A stretch of DNA of 64,000 nucleotides from Streptococcus pseudopneumoniae (GCF_001074155.1 NZ_JUUZ01000027.1:1-64000), one strand, 5' to 3'; positions 17,234 through 26,808 are shown, counted from the first letter of the stretch. Made by a program: numbers and translations. Notes: a model not told the origin generated them from the letters alone.

Positions 17234-19051
17234 ATGCGTATTAAATGGTTTTCCTTGATTAGGATTACAGGTTTGCTTTTGGTACTCTTGTACCATTTCT
17301 TTCAGACGCTTTTCCCAGGAGGTTTCTTTGGGGTTGACGTCTTCTTCACGTTTTCAGGTTTTCTAATTACTTCACTATTATTAGAAGAATTTGGACAAAA
17401 AGGTAAGATTGATGTCCTAGGATTTTTTAGACGACGCTTCTATCGGATTTTTCCGCCGGTTGTTTTGATGGTTCTCGTCGTTATGCCCTTCACGTTTTTG
17501 GTTCGTCAGGATTATGTGGCAGGAATTGGCGGTCAAATTGCAGGCGTTCTTGGATTTATGACTAACTTCTATGAAATGCTGACAGGAGGAAGTTATGAAT
17601 CTCAGTTTATCCCTCACCTCTTTGTTCACAACTGGAGCTTAGCTGTTGAAGTTCATTATTATATCTTGTGGGGCTTGGCAGTCTGGTTCCTATCTAAACG
17701 AGCGAGATCAAGCGGACAACTACGAGGAACAATCTTTCTACTTTCATCAGCTGCCTTTATCATCAGTTTCCTTTCTATGTTTATCGGTAGCTTTATTGTA
17801 AGTTCTTACTCAACAGTATACTTTTCAAGCTTAACTCATGTTTATCCCTTCTTTTTAGGTAGTGTGCTTGCTACCGTAATAGGGGTTCGTCATACAACGC
17901 CACTTTTTAAACGTTTGAATAGAAGCTTGGATTTGAAGCAGACTTTGCTAGTCTTTGGGGCTGGACTAGGAGCCTTGCTCTTACTGACCTTCTTTGTGAA
18001 ATTTACGTATCTCTTTGCCTATTTACTTGGCTTCTTGTTAGCAAGTTTAGCTGCACTTCTGATGATTGTTGCAGCACGAATTTTGCATGAGAAAACACCG
18101 ACGTTCAAAGAGCCAAAGATTATCAGCTTTTTAGCGGATACAAGCTACGCTGTCTATCTTTTCCACTGGCCGTTTTATATTATTTTCTCACAGTTAATGG
18201 GAAATATTCCGGCAGTGATTTTAACCACCATCCTCTCTTATATCTTCGCAACCCTTTCTTTCTATGTTATCGAACCTTTAGTAGCAGGAAAATCTACTGA
18301 TCTCTTGCAAAAGGCAAAAGAAATTCCGCACATTAAACCGGTCTTTGCTGGCAGTGCTGGAGTACTTAGTCTGATTACTGTTGTCGTGATACTGATAGCT
18401 CCTCAAGTAGGCGCATTTGAAACGGATTTGATGGTTAATGGACTCAATCAGGCTCAAACCAATATTACTCGAACAAAAACGATGGCAGAACAAGCAGAAG
18501 CCAGTCGCTACAACATAGCTGATGGCGTGTCCATCATTGGAGATTCTGTCACCTTGCGTGCTTCAGAAGGACTGAAAGAAATCTTACCAGATGCTCAGAT
18601 CGATGGTCAGGTCAGTCGAAATACTAAACAAGCAAATGCATTGATGCTGAATTACAGTCAGAATAAAGCCTTGCCTAAAATTGTAGTTATCGCGACTGGT
18701 GTTAATAACCCTGAAGATTATAAGGCTGATTTGGATCTACTGATAACAAATCTTCCGAAAGGGCATCAACTTGTTCTAGTTACTCCATACGAGGGGGATA
18801 CAACACAGGAAACTCAACCTTATGTAGAACAATATGCAAACTATGCGCGTGAATTGGCACAAAAATATCCATATATTGCACTTGCGGATTGGAATCAACT
18901 ATCCAAAGATCATCCAGATATTTGGAAAGGAACAGACCAAGTTCACTTCGGTAGTGATACGACCAAGCAGGATGAAGGAGCAAAACTTTACGCAGAAACC
19001 ATTAATGCTGCCGTTAAAGCTCTCGCAGACAAACCTGTCAAATCAAAATAA
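17234..19051 (+). CDS. OatA-like peptidoglycan O-acetyltransferase
   Basis: A 605-residue two-part protein. The N-terminal half (about 1-390) has 10-11 membrane segments and is an acyltransferase-3 domain (GVDVFFTFSGFLITSLLL, RRFYRIFPPV, HNWSLAVEVHYYILW). The extracellular C-terminal half (about 430-600) is an SGNH esterase/transferase domain with GDSVTL (Ser), TGVNN and DQVHF (Asp/His). This architecture is that of OatA/Adr, which acetylates MurNAc in the wall and gives lysozyme resistance. Length and domain order match OatA. It is a single gene between two terminators. Acetylation of another wall polymer is possible. Confidence 0.85.
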   Translation: MRIKWFSLIRITGLLLVLLYHFFQTLFPGGFFGVDVFFTFSGFLITSLLLEEFGQKGKIDVLGFFRRRFYRIFPPVVLMVLVVMPFTFLVRQDYVAGIGGQIAGVLGFMTNFYEMLTGGSYESQFIPHLFVHNWSLAVEVHYYILWGLAVWFLSKRARSSGQLRGTIFLLSSAAFIISFLSMFIGSFIVSSYSTVYFSSLTHVYPFFLGSVLATVIGVRHTTPLFKRLNRSLDLKQTLLVFGAGLGALLLLTFFVKFTYLFAYLLGFLLASLAALLMIVAARILHEKTPTFKEPKIISFLADTSYAVYLFHWPFYIIFSQLMGNIPAVILTTILSYIFATLSFYVIEPLVAGKSTDLLQKAKEIPHIKPVFAGSAGVLSLITVVVILIAPQVGAFETDLMVNGLNQAQTNITRTKTMAEQAEASRYNIADGVSIIGDSVTLRASEGLKEILPDAQIDGQVSRNTKQANALMLNYSQNKALPKIVVIATGVNNPEDYKADLDLLITNLPKGHQLVLVTPYEGDTTQETQPYVEQYANYARELAQKYPYIALADWNQLSKDHPDIWKGTDQVHFGSDTTKQDEGAKLYAETINAAVKALADKPVKSK

Positions 19052-19056
19052 TCACT

Positions 19057-19086
19057 AAAAAGTAGAGATTGTATCTCTACTTTTTT
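19057..19086 (+). terminator. Terminator after the OatA-like gene
   Basis: AAAAAGTAGAGAT / ATCTCTACTTTTT stem, 3-nt loop, T-run. Confidence 0.85.
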
Positions 19087-19168
19087 GCTTTAAACAGGAT
19101 TGGGAAAAACTTGCCAAATTGTCAGAATTATGAGAAAATAGGAACAATCAAAAAATGGAGGGAATGCA

Positions 19169-19510
19169 ATGAGAGAAGATATCAAAATCAATAACCGTGC
19201 TCTAGCATTGGAAGATCAAATCATTGAAGTGCTCGAAAAAGTTTATGATACAGATGTAGAGTTAGATGTATACAACCTTGGATTGATTTACGAGATTGAC
19301 TTGGACGAAAATGGACTTTGTACAGTTGTTATGACCTTCACGGATACTGCCTGTGACTGTGCAGAAAGTCTGCCAATCGAGATTGTGGCAGGTTTAAAAC
19401 AAATTGATGGGATTGAGGATGTCAAGGTAGAGGTCACTTGGTCTCCAGCTTGGAAGATTACACGAATCAGTCGTTATGGGCGTATAGCTCTAGGACTACC
19501 TCCACGATAG
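19169..19510 (+). CDS. SufT/PaaD-like (DUF59) Fe-S assembly factor
   Basis: A 113-residue MIP18/DUF59 protein, a family that helps mature iron-sulfur proteins. Motifs: VYDTDVELDVYNLGLIYEID and TFTDTACDCAESL, the latter giving the Cys residues near the metal site. Start after GGAGGGAATGCA. It is convergent with ilvD, whose product is an Fe-S enzyme; the neighbourhood is suggestive only. Confidence 0.85.
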   Translation: MREDIKINNRALALEDQIIEVLEKVYDTDVELDVYNLGLIYEIDLDENGLCTVVMTFTDTACDCAESLPIEIVAGLKQIDGIEDVKVEVTWSPAWKITRISRYGRIALGLPPR

Positions 19511-19530
19511 TTATCTATTTTGAAACACAC

Positions 19531-19560
19531 AAAAAAGCAAGTCAGAAATGGCTTGCTTTT
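19531..19560. terminator. Bidirectional terminator
   Basis: AAAAGCAAG / CTTGCTTTT stem with T-runs on both strands, between the convergent DUF59 and ilvD genes. Confidence 0.85.
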
Positions 19561-19567
19561 GATTTGC

Positions 19568-21271
19568 TTATTTTTTACCCGATTGTTCCATATTCCAGAA
19601 ATCTGTAACGGCACCACGTGATGCAGAAGATACGGTATGGGCATACTTACCAAGGACACCACGGCTATAGAGTGGTGGCAAGGTTGTTTCTGCCTTGCGT
19701 TTTTCAAGTTCTTCATCGGAAACGGCCATGGAAATTTCTTTGGTATCCTGGTCAACCGTAACGATATCTCCTGTACGAAGGTAGGCAATTGGTCCACCAT
19801 CCTGAGCTTCAGGAGCGATATGTCCAACAACCAATCCATAAGTACCACCAGAGAAGCGTCCGTCTGTCAAGAGGGCAACCTTGTCTCCTTGGCCTTTACC
19901 AACGATCATTGATGAAAGTGATAACATTTCAGGCATACCAGGACCACCCTTAGGTCCAACGAAACGAACAACGACTACGTCGCCATCAACAATTTCATCT
20001 GACAAGACAGCTTGGATAGCATCTTCTTCTGAGTCAAAGACCTTAGCTGGACCAACGTGACGACGAACCTTAACGCCTGACACCTTGGCAACTGCACCGT
20101 CAGGAGCAAGATTACCGTTCAAGATGATAAGCGGACCGTCCGCACGTTTAGGATTTTCAAGTGGCATGATGACTTTTTGACCTGGTGTGAGGTCTGCAAA
20201 GTCTTTCAAGTTTTCAGCGACAGTTTTACCAGTACATGTGATACGGTCTCCATGAAGGAATCCATTTGCCAACAAGTATTTCATAACCGCAGGCACACCA
20301 CCAACTTCGTAAAGATCTTGGAAGACATATTGACCAGAAGGTTTCAAGTCGGCCAAGTGAGGCACACGTTCTTGGATGGTATTAAAGTCTTCAAGTGACA
20401 AGTCAACATTAGCTGCGTGGGCAATAGCAAGCAAGTGAAGAGTGGCGTTAGTAGAACCACCTAGAGCCATTGTCACTGTAATGGCATCTTCAAAGGCTTC
20501 GCGAGTCAAGATATCTGAAGGCTTGATACCAAGTTCAAGCATTTTGACAACTGCACGACCGGCTGCTTCGATGTCTTCCTTCTTGTCAGCCGATTCAGCT
20601 GGGTGAGAAGAAGAACCTGGCAAACTCATCCCCAAAACTTCGATAGCAGTAGCCATAGTATTGGCAGTATACATACCACCACAACCACCAGGGCCAGGGC
20701 AGGCATTACATTCCAGACGTTTCACGTCCTCAGCAGTCATATCGCCGTGATTCCACTTACCGATTCCTTCAAATACAGAAACCAAGTCGATGTCTTTGCC
20801 ATCCAGTTTTCCAGGGGCGATAGTACCACCGTAAGCGAAAATAGCTGGGATATCCATATTGGCAATGGCAATCATAGATCCAGGCATGTTCTTGTCACAA
20901 CCACCGATAGCCACAAAGGCATCCACGTTGTGACCACCCATAGCAGCTTCGATAGAATCCGCGATGATATCACGAGACGTTAGGGAAAAGCGCATACCCG
21001 GTGTTCCCATGGCAATACCGTCGGCTACGGTAATGGTTCCAAACTGCACAGGCCAAGCACCAGCAGATTTAACACCTTCTTTAGCCAATTTCCCAAAGTC
21101 ATGCAAGTGAATATTACACGGTGTGTTTTCTGCCCAAGTCGAAATGACCCCAACAATTGGTGTTTCAAAGTCCTTATCAGTCATACCAGTCGCACGAAGC
21201 ATGGCACGGTTAGGTGATTTTACCATGCTGTCATAGATGCTACTACGGTGACGTTTATCTAATTCTGTCAT
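19568..21271 (-). CDS. ilvD: Dihydroxy-acid dehydratase
   Basis: IlvD (567 residues) dehydrates dihydroxy acids to 2-oxo acids in isoleucine/valine synthesis and carries an Fe-S cluster. Cluster cysteines lie in [15 protein letters not shown] and [15 protein letters not shown]; the C-terminal half has [12 protein letters not shown]. Normal length. Start MTELDKRH after GGAGGGACTTGA. It stands alone. A CodY-like box and an extended -10 precede it, so repression by branched-chain amino acids through CodY is likely. Confidence 0.96.
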   Translation of the reverse strand: MTELDKRHRSSIYDSMVKSPNRAMLRATGMTDKDFETPIVGVISTWAENTPCNIHLHDFGKLAKEGVKSAGAWPVQFGTITVADGIAMGTPGMRFSLTSRDIIADSIEAAMGGHNVDAFVAIGGCDKNMPGSMIAIANMDIPAIFAYGGTIAPGKLDGKDIDLVSVFEGIGKWNHGDMTAEDVKRLECNACPGPGGCGGMYTANTMATAIEVLGMSLPGSSSHPAESADKKEDIEAAGRAVVKMLELGIKPSDILTREAFEDAITVTMALGGSTNATLHLLAIAHAANVDLSLEDFNTIQERVPHLADLKPSGQYVFQDLYEVGGVPAVMKYLLANGFLHGDRITCTGKTVAENLKDFADLTPGQKVIMPLENPKRADGPLIILNGNLAPDGAVAKVSGVKVRRHVGPAKVFDSEEDAIQAVLSDEIVDGDVVVVRFVGPKGGPGMPEMLSLSSMIVGKGQGDKVALLTDGRFSGGTYGLVVGHIAPEAQDGGPIAYLRTGDIVTVDQDTKEISMAVSDEELEKRKAETTLPPLYSRGVLGKYAHTVSSASRGAVTDFWNMEQSGKK

Positions 21272-21299
21272 TCAAGTCCCTCCCATTTCAGTTTGTTCC

Positions 21300-21357
21300 A
21301 TTATAGCACAATTTTTACATGAATAACAGAAGAAAATTTTTAAATTTTCAGACAATT
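21300..21357 (-). promoter_or_regulatory. ilvD promoter and CodY-like box
   Basis: Extended -10 TGCTATAAT (hexamer 21300-21305, minus strand). At 21343-21357 the plus strand reads AATTTTCAGACAATT, 14 of 15 matches to the CodY box AATTTTCWGAAAATT. CodY regulation of ilv genes is established in low-GC Gram-positives; use of this site is inferred. Confidence 0.65.
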
Positions 21358-21401
21358 CAGCAGTGTACGATAAAAAAATACAACTTTTTTTGTCAAGTAA
21401 C

Positions 21402-21430
21402 TTTACTTTACAAAAAAGTTTTGATATACT
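21402..21430 (+). promoter_or_regulatory. rpmF-rpmG promoter
   Basis: TTTACT (21402-21407), 17-bp spacer, TATACT (21425-21430), ahead of the ribosomal protein genes. Confidence 0.65.
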
Positions 21431-21489
21431 ATTAAAGTTGATGAAAATCAAACCTAACTGAAATTATATCTTAAAAGGAGAAAAACGAA

Positions 21490-21672
21490 ATGGCAGTACC
21501 TGCACGTCGCACATCAAAAGCGAAGAAAAACAAACGTCGTACACACTACAAAGTAACAGCTCCATCTGTAAACTTTGACGAAACTACTGGAGATTACTCA
21601 CGTTCTCACCGTGTATCACTTAAAGGATACTACAAAGGACGTAAGATCGCTAAAGCTGCATCAGCTGAATAA
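21490..21672 (+). CDS. rpmF: 50S ribosomal protein L32
   Basis: L32, 60 residues, with the typical start [20 protein letters not shown]. It lacks the CxxC pairs of the zinc-binding form, so it is a zinc-free version. Strong AAAAGGAG site. Cotranscribed with rpmG 15 nt downstream. Confidence 0.97.
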
Positions 21673-21687
21673 TAGAAGGGAGATACC

Positions 21688-21837
21688 ATGCGCGTAAATA
21701 TTACACTTGAACACAAAGAATCTGGTGAACGCTTGTACCTTACTTCTAAAAACAAACGTAACACTCCAGACCGTCTTCAATTGAAGAAATACTCACCAAA
21801 ACTTCGCAAACACGTTGTGTTTACAGAAGTGAAGTAA
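21688..21837 (+). CDS. rpmG: 50S ribosomal protein L33
   Basis: A 49-residue L33: [20 protein letters not shown] and on to KHVVFTEVK. No cysteine is present, so this is the zinc-independent (C-minus) paralogue. Ribosome binding site GAAGGGAG. Second gene of the rpmF operon, followed by a terminator. Confidence 0.96.
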
Positions 21838-21863
21838 GCATTCAATACGAATTAATACATAAG

Positions 21864-21896
21864 AAAAACGCTTATTTTAAGCGTTTTTTCTTTTTT
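21864..21896 (+). terminator. rpmF-rpmG terminator
   Basis: AAAAACGCTT / AAGCGTTTTT stem with a 5-nt loop and T-rich tail. Confidence 0.9.
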
Positions 21897-22003
21897 CCAA
21901 TTTCAATACATGTCACTATATTTCAGTTCAATCTCTACCTTTTTCGCCTCTAACTTGATTGATGTTATCGACTTGTTATTTATTTTATCAATGTACATTT
22001 GAC

Positions 22004-22042
22004 GAAAAAAAGAATACAGGACAAACAAATTCCTGTATTCTT
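22004..22042 (-). terminator. Terminator of the small membrane peptide genes
   Basis: AAGAATACAGG / CCTGTATTCTT, an 11-bp perfect stem, with a run of T on the minus strand. It lies just past the stop of the second peptide gene. Confidence 0.85.
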
Positions 22043-22050
22043 AAAATAAC

Positions 22051-22200
22051 TTAGAGCAGATTTAACAAAGCAGCGACTAATACGATTATAGTGCAAATTA
22101 TTTTTCCGATTTTTTCATGTTGCTTGAACAATTTATCAGAGAAAAGAATCAATACAAGCGCAACACACATCAACGCAGTGCTTAAAGTTTGAGTAGTCAT
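22051..22200 (-). CDS. Small membrane peptide, copy 2 (49 aa)
   Basis: MTTQTLSTALMCVALVLILF begins a 49-residue, strongly hydrophobic peptide with two potential membrane spans joined by SDKLFKQHEK. It is paralogous to the 50-residue peptide encoded just upstream: both share VALVL-x-LFSDKLFKQ and KIICTII-x-LV, and both follow an identical GAAAGGAGTATGGA leader ending in ATGACTA. Codons and ribosome binding sites are preserved, so both are probably expressed. I do not recognise the family. A toxin, bacteriocin-like or membrane-regulator peptide would fit the size; none is shown. Confidence 0.7.
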   Translation of the reverse strand: MTTQTLSTALMCVALVLILFSDKLFKQHEKIGKIICTIIVLVAALLNLL

Positions 22201-22245
22201 GTTCCATACTCCTTTCATTATTGTTAATCCAGCTCCTAAAATAAC

Positions 22246-22398
22246 TTAGAACAGATATGATAATGAAACGACTAACATGATTATAGTGCAAATTATTTTT
22301 ACGATTTTTACATATTGTTGTTTGAACAATTTATCAGAGAAAAGACTCAATACAAGCGCAACCCAAAACAAAGTAGTTTTTAAAATAAAAATAGTCAT
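22246..22398 (-). CDS. Small membrane peptide, copy 1 (50 aa)
   Basis: A 50-residue hydrophobic peptide beginning MTIFILKTTLFWVALVLSLF, with SDKLFKQQYVKIVK as the polar loop and a second hydrophobic segment. First of two tandem paralogues. CGAAAGGAGTATGG gives an excellent ribosome binding site. A promoter lies about 135 bp upstream on the minus strand, and the pair ends in a strong terminator, so this is a complete two-gene unit. Divergence between the copies is concentrated in the N-terminus and C-terminus while the loop is conserved, which suggests selection on the loop. Function unknown. Confidence 0.7.
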   Translation of the reverse strand: MTIFILKTTLFWVALVLSLFSDKLFKQQYVKIVKIICTIIMLVVSLSYLF

Positions 22399-22531
22399 GG
22401 TCCATACTCCTTTCGTTAGTTGTTAATCCAGTAAATAAGTTGAATAGTAATTATCTAATTTTCAAACATATCCATCTGCCCTGGTAAAGTCTTTGTTCTT
22501 TGATTATTAATCGGTATTTCTATCTATCTTA

Positions 22532-22561
22532 ATTATACTACTAACATCATTATTAAACCAA
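22532..22561 (-). promoter_or_regulatory. Promoter of the small membrane peptide genes
   Basis: On the minus strand TTGGTT (22556-22561), 18-bp spacer, TATAAT (22532-22537). It leaves a leader of about 130 nt before the first small gene. Best match found; not unique. Confidence 0.5.
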
Positions 22562-22592
22562 TAAATGTATTTATTTTTATTGCTCCTGTTTT

Positions 22593-22618
22593 TGAGAGCG
22601 CTTGAAATATGTTATAAT
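22593..22618 (+). promoter_or_regulatory. yesL promoter with cre-like site
   Basis: Extended -10 TGTTATAAT (hexamer 22613-22618). TGAGAGCGCTTGAA (22593-22606) just upstream has the core of a CcpA site but three mismatches at the edges. Confidence 0.5.
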
Positions 22619-22648
22619 AAAACTAGATTAAATTTTTGGAGGAAAACC

Positions 22649-23263
22649 GTGGGAAATTTCATTGAGCTAGTCTTTCATCGTTTCTTTTTGGGGATGATTG
22701 CGACGGCTTATTTTTGGTTATTGACACTAGCAGGAGGAGTGGTCTTTGGTATAGCACCCGCTAGTGCAACTCTCATGAGTTTATTTGCTGAAAACGGATA
22801 TTCTTACCGTGCTTATCGTTTCAAGGAAGCATGGGCTTTATTTAAGAGCAATTTTGTCAAAAGTAATCTCAGTTTCTACACCTTTATAGGGATTGACTTC
22901 ATCTTGATTTATGGCTTGTATCTGATGATTCAGTTGCCAAACCAGACCATTATCCACTTGGCAGCAACATTTCTAAATATCTTTTTAGTAGCCTTGGTAT
23001 TTTTGGCCTACACGGTATCTTTAAAGTTACAGGTTTACTTTGAATTGTCCTATAAAAACACCTTAAAGCTCGCCTTTATCGGAATTTTTATGAGTTTATC
23101 AGCAGTGGCCAAGGTTCTGCTTGGTAGTGTCTTGTTAGCCATTATTGGCTTCTATATGCCAGCCCTCATCGCTTTTGTAGGTATTGGAATGTGGCATTTC
23201 TTTATTAGTGATTTATTGGAGCCTGTTTATGAGAGTATTCATGAAAAATTGGCAACAAAATAA
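22649..23263 (+). CDS. YesL family membrane protein
   Basis: A 204-residue DUF624/YesL protein with about five hydrophobic segments (LTLAGGVVFGIAPASATLMSL is the family hallmark). The start is GTG at 22649, 6 nt after GGAGG; a longer reading would begin inside the promoter. Its stop overlaps the sensor kinase gene by 35 nt, so the two are translationally coupled. YesL proteins regularly accompany YesM/YesN two-component systems, often near carbohydrate transporters; their function is unknown. Confidence 0.85.
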   Translation: MGNFIELVFHRFFLGMIATAYFWLLTLAGGVVFGIAPASATLMSLFAENGYSYRAYRFKEAWALFKSNFVKSNLSFYTFIGIDFILIYGLYLMIQLPNQTIIHLAATFLNIFLVALVFLAYTVSLKLQVYFELSYKNTLKLAFIGIFMSLSAVAKVLLGSVLLAIIGFYMPALIAFVGIGMWHFFISDLLEPVYESIHEKLATK

Positions 23264-24914
23264 TACCAAACAGTTTCGTCTCCACTCACTTCTTAGGCTT
23301 TATAGCCTAGTCATGATTGTTATCATCACTTGTTTTGCTCTCTTGCTCTCCTATGTTTACTGGGATATGCGTGAAAAAGAAGCAAGTCGAGTCAGTCAAC
23401 GTGTCTTGGCTCGGACGGTCGACGAGGTTGAATACTATTATCGTGAATCCACTCGCCTGGCTCAAGGTTTGGTAGAAAATCAAGCTCGGATTGAAGGAAT
23501 TTACAAATATTTTAGCCTCAGCACGCCGGATTATTTTTACTGGCAGTTAGAGCGCAAGGCGTCTCCGTATATTTCGGTTTCTATTTATGAAAATATCGAT
23601 GATATCTACGTGCGAAATGATTTCGTGAGTGGTGTTGCGATTGTTCTACAGGATTCAACGGACGTCTTTGTATCCAAGAGAGATAATCGTAGTGGACAGA
23701 AGATTCCGGCTGAGAGCTTTAAACCGGATGCCAATAGTTTCGCTGTTCCAGTGTCTGATCCCATATCGGACCAAGCTCTAGGGGTCATTTATATTTCCGT
23801 AGAACCAGAATTCCTCTATAAGGCGATTGACAATACCAGGGGAACAATTCCTGTTGCCGTAACGGTCATTGCACCATATGAAACAGATATGTTCTATATT
23901 GGAGCGAAAGGAACGAATGAATCTTGGCTGGTAGGAACAACTGCTCATGGTTATCAAGTTCGAGTAGCTGTACCAAAGGATTATGTTTGGAGTGGGACTT
24001 TAGCGAGTTCGGCACTTATTTTAGGTTTGAGCGCCCTCTTTATCATCATCTTATATATCACCCTAAGAAGAACCTTCTCTGATTATCAACATCAGGTTGT
24101 GGACTTGGTGGATTCTATCCAAGCCATTACTAAGGGAGAGAAAACCAAGAGGATTAATACCGATAAAAAGGACCAGGAATTGCTTCTAATTGCTGAGTCG
24201 ACAAATGATATGTTGGATCGACTAGAAAGTAATATTCACGATATTTATCAACTGGAACTTAATCAAAAAGATGCCAACATGCGAGCCTTACAAGCTCAAA
24301 TTAATCCGCATTTCATGTACAATACTCTGGAATTTTTGCGGATGTACGCGGTGATGGAAAATCAAAATGAACTAGCAGATATCATCTATGAGTTCAGTAG
24401 TCTCCTGCGCAATAATATCTCTGACGAGCGAGAAACGACCCTCAAACAAGAAGTGGAGTTTTGTCGGAAGTACAGTTATCTCTGTATGGTTCGCTATCCA
24501 AAATCCATTGCCTATGGATTTAAGATTGACCCTGAATTGGAAGAAATGCGTATTCCAAAGTTCACCCTCCAACCGTTAGTGGAAAATTATTTTGCCCATG
24601 GAGTTGATCACAGAAGAACAGATAATGTTATCAGTATCAAGGCCTTGAAAAAAGATGGCTATGTCGAAATCTTAGTAACCGATAATGGCCGTGGGATGTC
24701 TGCTGAAAAACTAGCAGAAATTCAAGCTAAACTGGCTCAAAGAACCTTTGAACACACAGCAGATTATAAGGGGCAACGACAGTCTATTGGGATTGTTAAT
24801 ATCCACGAACGCTTTGTGCTCTACTTTGGAGACCGCTATAACATCAATGTAGAATCAGCTGAACAAAAAGGTGTTCAATATAGAATCACCATTCAGGATG
24901 AAGAGAAAGGATAA
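23229..24914 (+). CDS. YesM-like sensor histidine kinase (HK07-like)
   Basis: A 561-residue membrane kinase. TM1 (about 18-42) and TM2 (about 258-280) flank an extracellular sensing domain, then HAMP, then a His_kinase domain with phospho-acceptor His361 in ALQAQINPHFMYNTLEFLRM, and an HATPase_c domain (LVTDNGRGM, N and G1 boxes). This is the LytS/YesM subclass, as in pneumococcal HK07. The start at 23229 has GGAG 7 nt upstream and lies inside the end of yesL. The response regulator begins 3 nt after its stop. The signal is unknown, perhaps a sugar or glycan. Confidence 0.9.
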   Translation: MRVFMKNWQQNNTKQFRLHSLLRLYSLVMIVIITCFALLLSYVYWDMREKEASRVSQRVLARTVDEVEYYYRESTRLAQGLVENQARIEGIYKYFSLSTPDYFYWQLERKASPYISVSIYENIDDIYVRNDFVSGVAIVLQDSTDVFVSKRDNRSGQKIPAESFKPDANSFAVPVSDPISDQALGVIYISVEPEFLYKAIDNTRGTIPVAVTVIAPYETDMFYIGAKGTNESWLVGTTAHGYQVRVAVPKDYVWSGTLASSALILGLSALFIIILYITLRRTFSDYQHQVVDLVDSIQAITKGEKTKRINTDKKDQELLLIAESTNDMLDRLESNIHDIYQLELNQKDANMRALQAQINPHFMYNTLEFLRMYAVMENQNELADIIYEFSSLLRNNISDERETTLKQEVEFCRKYSYLCMVRYPKSIAYGFKIDPELEEMRIPKFTLQPLVENYFAHGVDHRRTDNVISIKALKKDGYVEILVTDNGRGMSAEKLAEIQAKLAQRTFEHTADYKGQRQSIGIVNIHERFVLYFGDRYNINVESAEQKGVQYRITIQDEEKG

Positions 24915-24916
24915 AC

Positions 24917-26203
24917 ATGTATAAAGTACTATTAGTTGACGATGAGTACATGATTACAGAAGGACTTAAGCGTTTGATCCCTTTTGAAAAATGGGATATG
25001 GAAGTCGTTGCAACAGCCAATCATGCTGACGACGCTTTGGACTATGTTCGAGAACATACCGTAGATATCGTCATTTCTGATGTCAACATGCCTGACAAAA
25101 CAGGACTTGAAATGATTGGGGAAATGAAGGAACTCTTGCCAGAGGCTTACTATATTCTTCTTTCTGGCTATCAAGAATTTGACTATGTCAAGAAAGCCAT
25201 GAACCTCAATGTTGTAGATTATCTTGTCAAACCAGTTGATAAGGTTGAACTGGAGCATTTACTTGAGAAAATACTTGGTCAACTTCGTGAGAAAGTGCAT
25301 GAGCCAGAAATCTTGAGTCAGCAATTAGATGAAGAAGCCTTCAAGACTCATCTCACCCAAAAAGAAAACTGGTGGATTGGACTCTCCCAAGAGAAACAAG
25401 GGGATTTTGTCATTCCCTACTATGTTCTCGGTCAGGACTGGCAGATTGTCCTTGCCGATCAGGAATTTGAGGGTTTGCTAGTCATGCCTTTTAAGGCTCC
25501 TTATCAAATCAACTTTGAAAAGTGGAAACGTGATGTTGAAAAAACTCTCTTTTATGGATCGGTCAATCTAGATCAATCTGAAAGTCTCTTTTCTTATTAT
25601 GAACCCATTTATCGAGTTATTATCCAAGGAAATCTTCAGCAGATTATCGAAGAGTTGAATTTGCTTGAGAAGATTGTGTTGGAAAACACACCAAGGGTAT
25701 CCATTACCAAGCAACTCTTTACTCAGTTTGTAATGGATGTCTTCCACCTCTTTGAGCATCTGAAAGCAGATGATATGACAGATATTGTCAAAAGAATTCA
25801 TGCTATTACAAACTTTGAAGATTTAGTGGCTTATACCAAGGAAACCTTGACGTCCTTCTTTGGTCAATATCGTATGAATGAAAATGTCGTCAGTGTACTT
25901 GAAGTTATTGGTAGAGACTATAAAAAAGAGCTTTCTCTCAAGGATATCAGCAAGGATCTTTTTATCAATCCTGTGTATTTAGGTCAGTTAATCAAGAAGG
26001 AAACCAATTCAACCTTTGCTGAGCTTCTCAATAAGCAACGGATTAAGGCAGCCCAGCAACTTTTACTATCTACAAATGATAGTATTGAGGATATTTGCTA
26101 TACGGTTGGTTATAGTAATGTAGGCTATTTCTACAAGGTCTTTCGAAAACTATGTGGAAAGTCTCCGAAGGCCTACCGCAAGCAGATCGAGGTCACCCTC
26201 TAA
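24917..26203 (+). CDS. YesN-like AraC-type response regulator
   Basis: A 428-residue regulator. The receiver domain (1-120) has acidic DDE at 8-10, phospho-acceptor Asp55 in IVISDVNMP and Lys in LVKPVD. A middle linker region follows, then an AraC-type double helix-turn-helix (about 325-425: LSLKDISKDLFINPVYLGQL and CYTVGYSNVGYFYKVFRK). Partner of the preceding kinase (RR07-like). Third gene of the yesL operon. Targets are unknown; YesN relatives control polysaccharide-use genes. Confidence 0.9.
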   Translation: MYKVLLVDDEYMITEGLKRLIPFEKWDMEVVATANHADDALDYVREHTVDIVISDVNMPDKTGLEMIGEMKELLPEAYYILLSGYQEFDYVKKAMNLNVVDYLVKPVDKVELEHLLEKILGQLREKVHEPEILSQQLDEEAFKTHLTQKENWWIGLSQEKQGDFVIPYYVLGQDWQIVLADQEFEGLLVMPFKAPYQINFEKWKRDVEKTLFYGSVNLDQSESLFSYYEPIYRVIIQGNLQQIIEELNLLEKIVLENTPRVSITKQLFTQFVMDVFHLFEHLKADDMTDIVKRIHAITNFEDLVAYTKETLTSFFGQYRMNENVVSVLEVIGRDYKKELSLKDISKDLFINPVYLGQLIKKETNSTFAELLNKQRIKAAQQLLLSTNDSIEDICYTVGYSNVGYFYKVFRKLCGKSPKAYRKQIEVTL

Positions 26204-26264
26204 CTTTTGTTATCCATCTTAAAATATGCTATAATAAATTCAAAAATATGAGGAGGTTGCTTTT

Positions 26265-26795
26265 ATGAAAAAGAAACCAATCTATCTATGGGTTTTATTA
26301 GTCTTATCAGCGATTAATTCAGCCTTGGCAGTAGTTGGAATATTCACTCCAGTACCTAGTAAGGACGCACTTCGTGCTAGCCAAGGAAATGTTGGGACAC
26401 TTAGTGCTCAACAATTAGAAGATGCTGTTAACTATGCCCACCAAGTGTCAGAGTTATCTCACTCTATTTTTAACACGATACTCATTATTCTATCTGCTAT
26501 CCTAGTTGTAGTAGCCTTTGTTTTCTTAATTCGTAAGAACCTGCAGTTGGCAAACTACACTTATGTTGGATATGCCTTACTAGCTATTGTTGGACTAGTC
26601 CATGACAATATGAATCTACAAGATGCTATGCAATTGATTAAAGATGACACCCTACGTTTAGGAATGGAAGTCATGTCAAAAGTAACCACTATCATATTCA
26701 TCGTCATCAATGTTATCTTTTTGGGAATCGTCTTCTATAAAATATGGCGTCAGCAAAAAGAATTAACAGAATCTCAAGAGGAAGAACTCGCCTAA
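26265..26795 (+). CDS. Four-span membrane protein, unknown
   Basis: A 176-residue protein with four hydrophobic segments (about 8-28, 68-90, 95-115, 145-165) and a charged Gln/Glu-rich tail. No family was recognised with confidence; it looks like a conserved streptococcal hypothetical. AGGAGG lies upstream and a -10 element (GCTATAATAAA) around 26228. It ends just before a terminator, so it is a single gene behind the two-component operon. Confidence 0.65.
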   Translation: MKKKPIYLWVLLVLSAINSALAVVGIFTPVPSKDALRASQGNVGTLSAQQLEDAVNYAHQVSELSHSIFNTILIILSAILVVVAFVFLIRKNLQLANYTYVGYALLAIVGLVHDNMNLQDAMQLIKDDTLRLGMEVMSKVTTIIFIVINVIFLGIVFYKIWRQQKELTESQEEELA

Positions 26796-26808
26796 GAGTT
26801 GACAAAGG

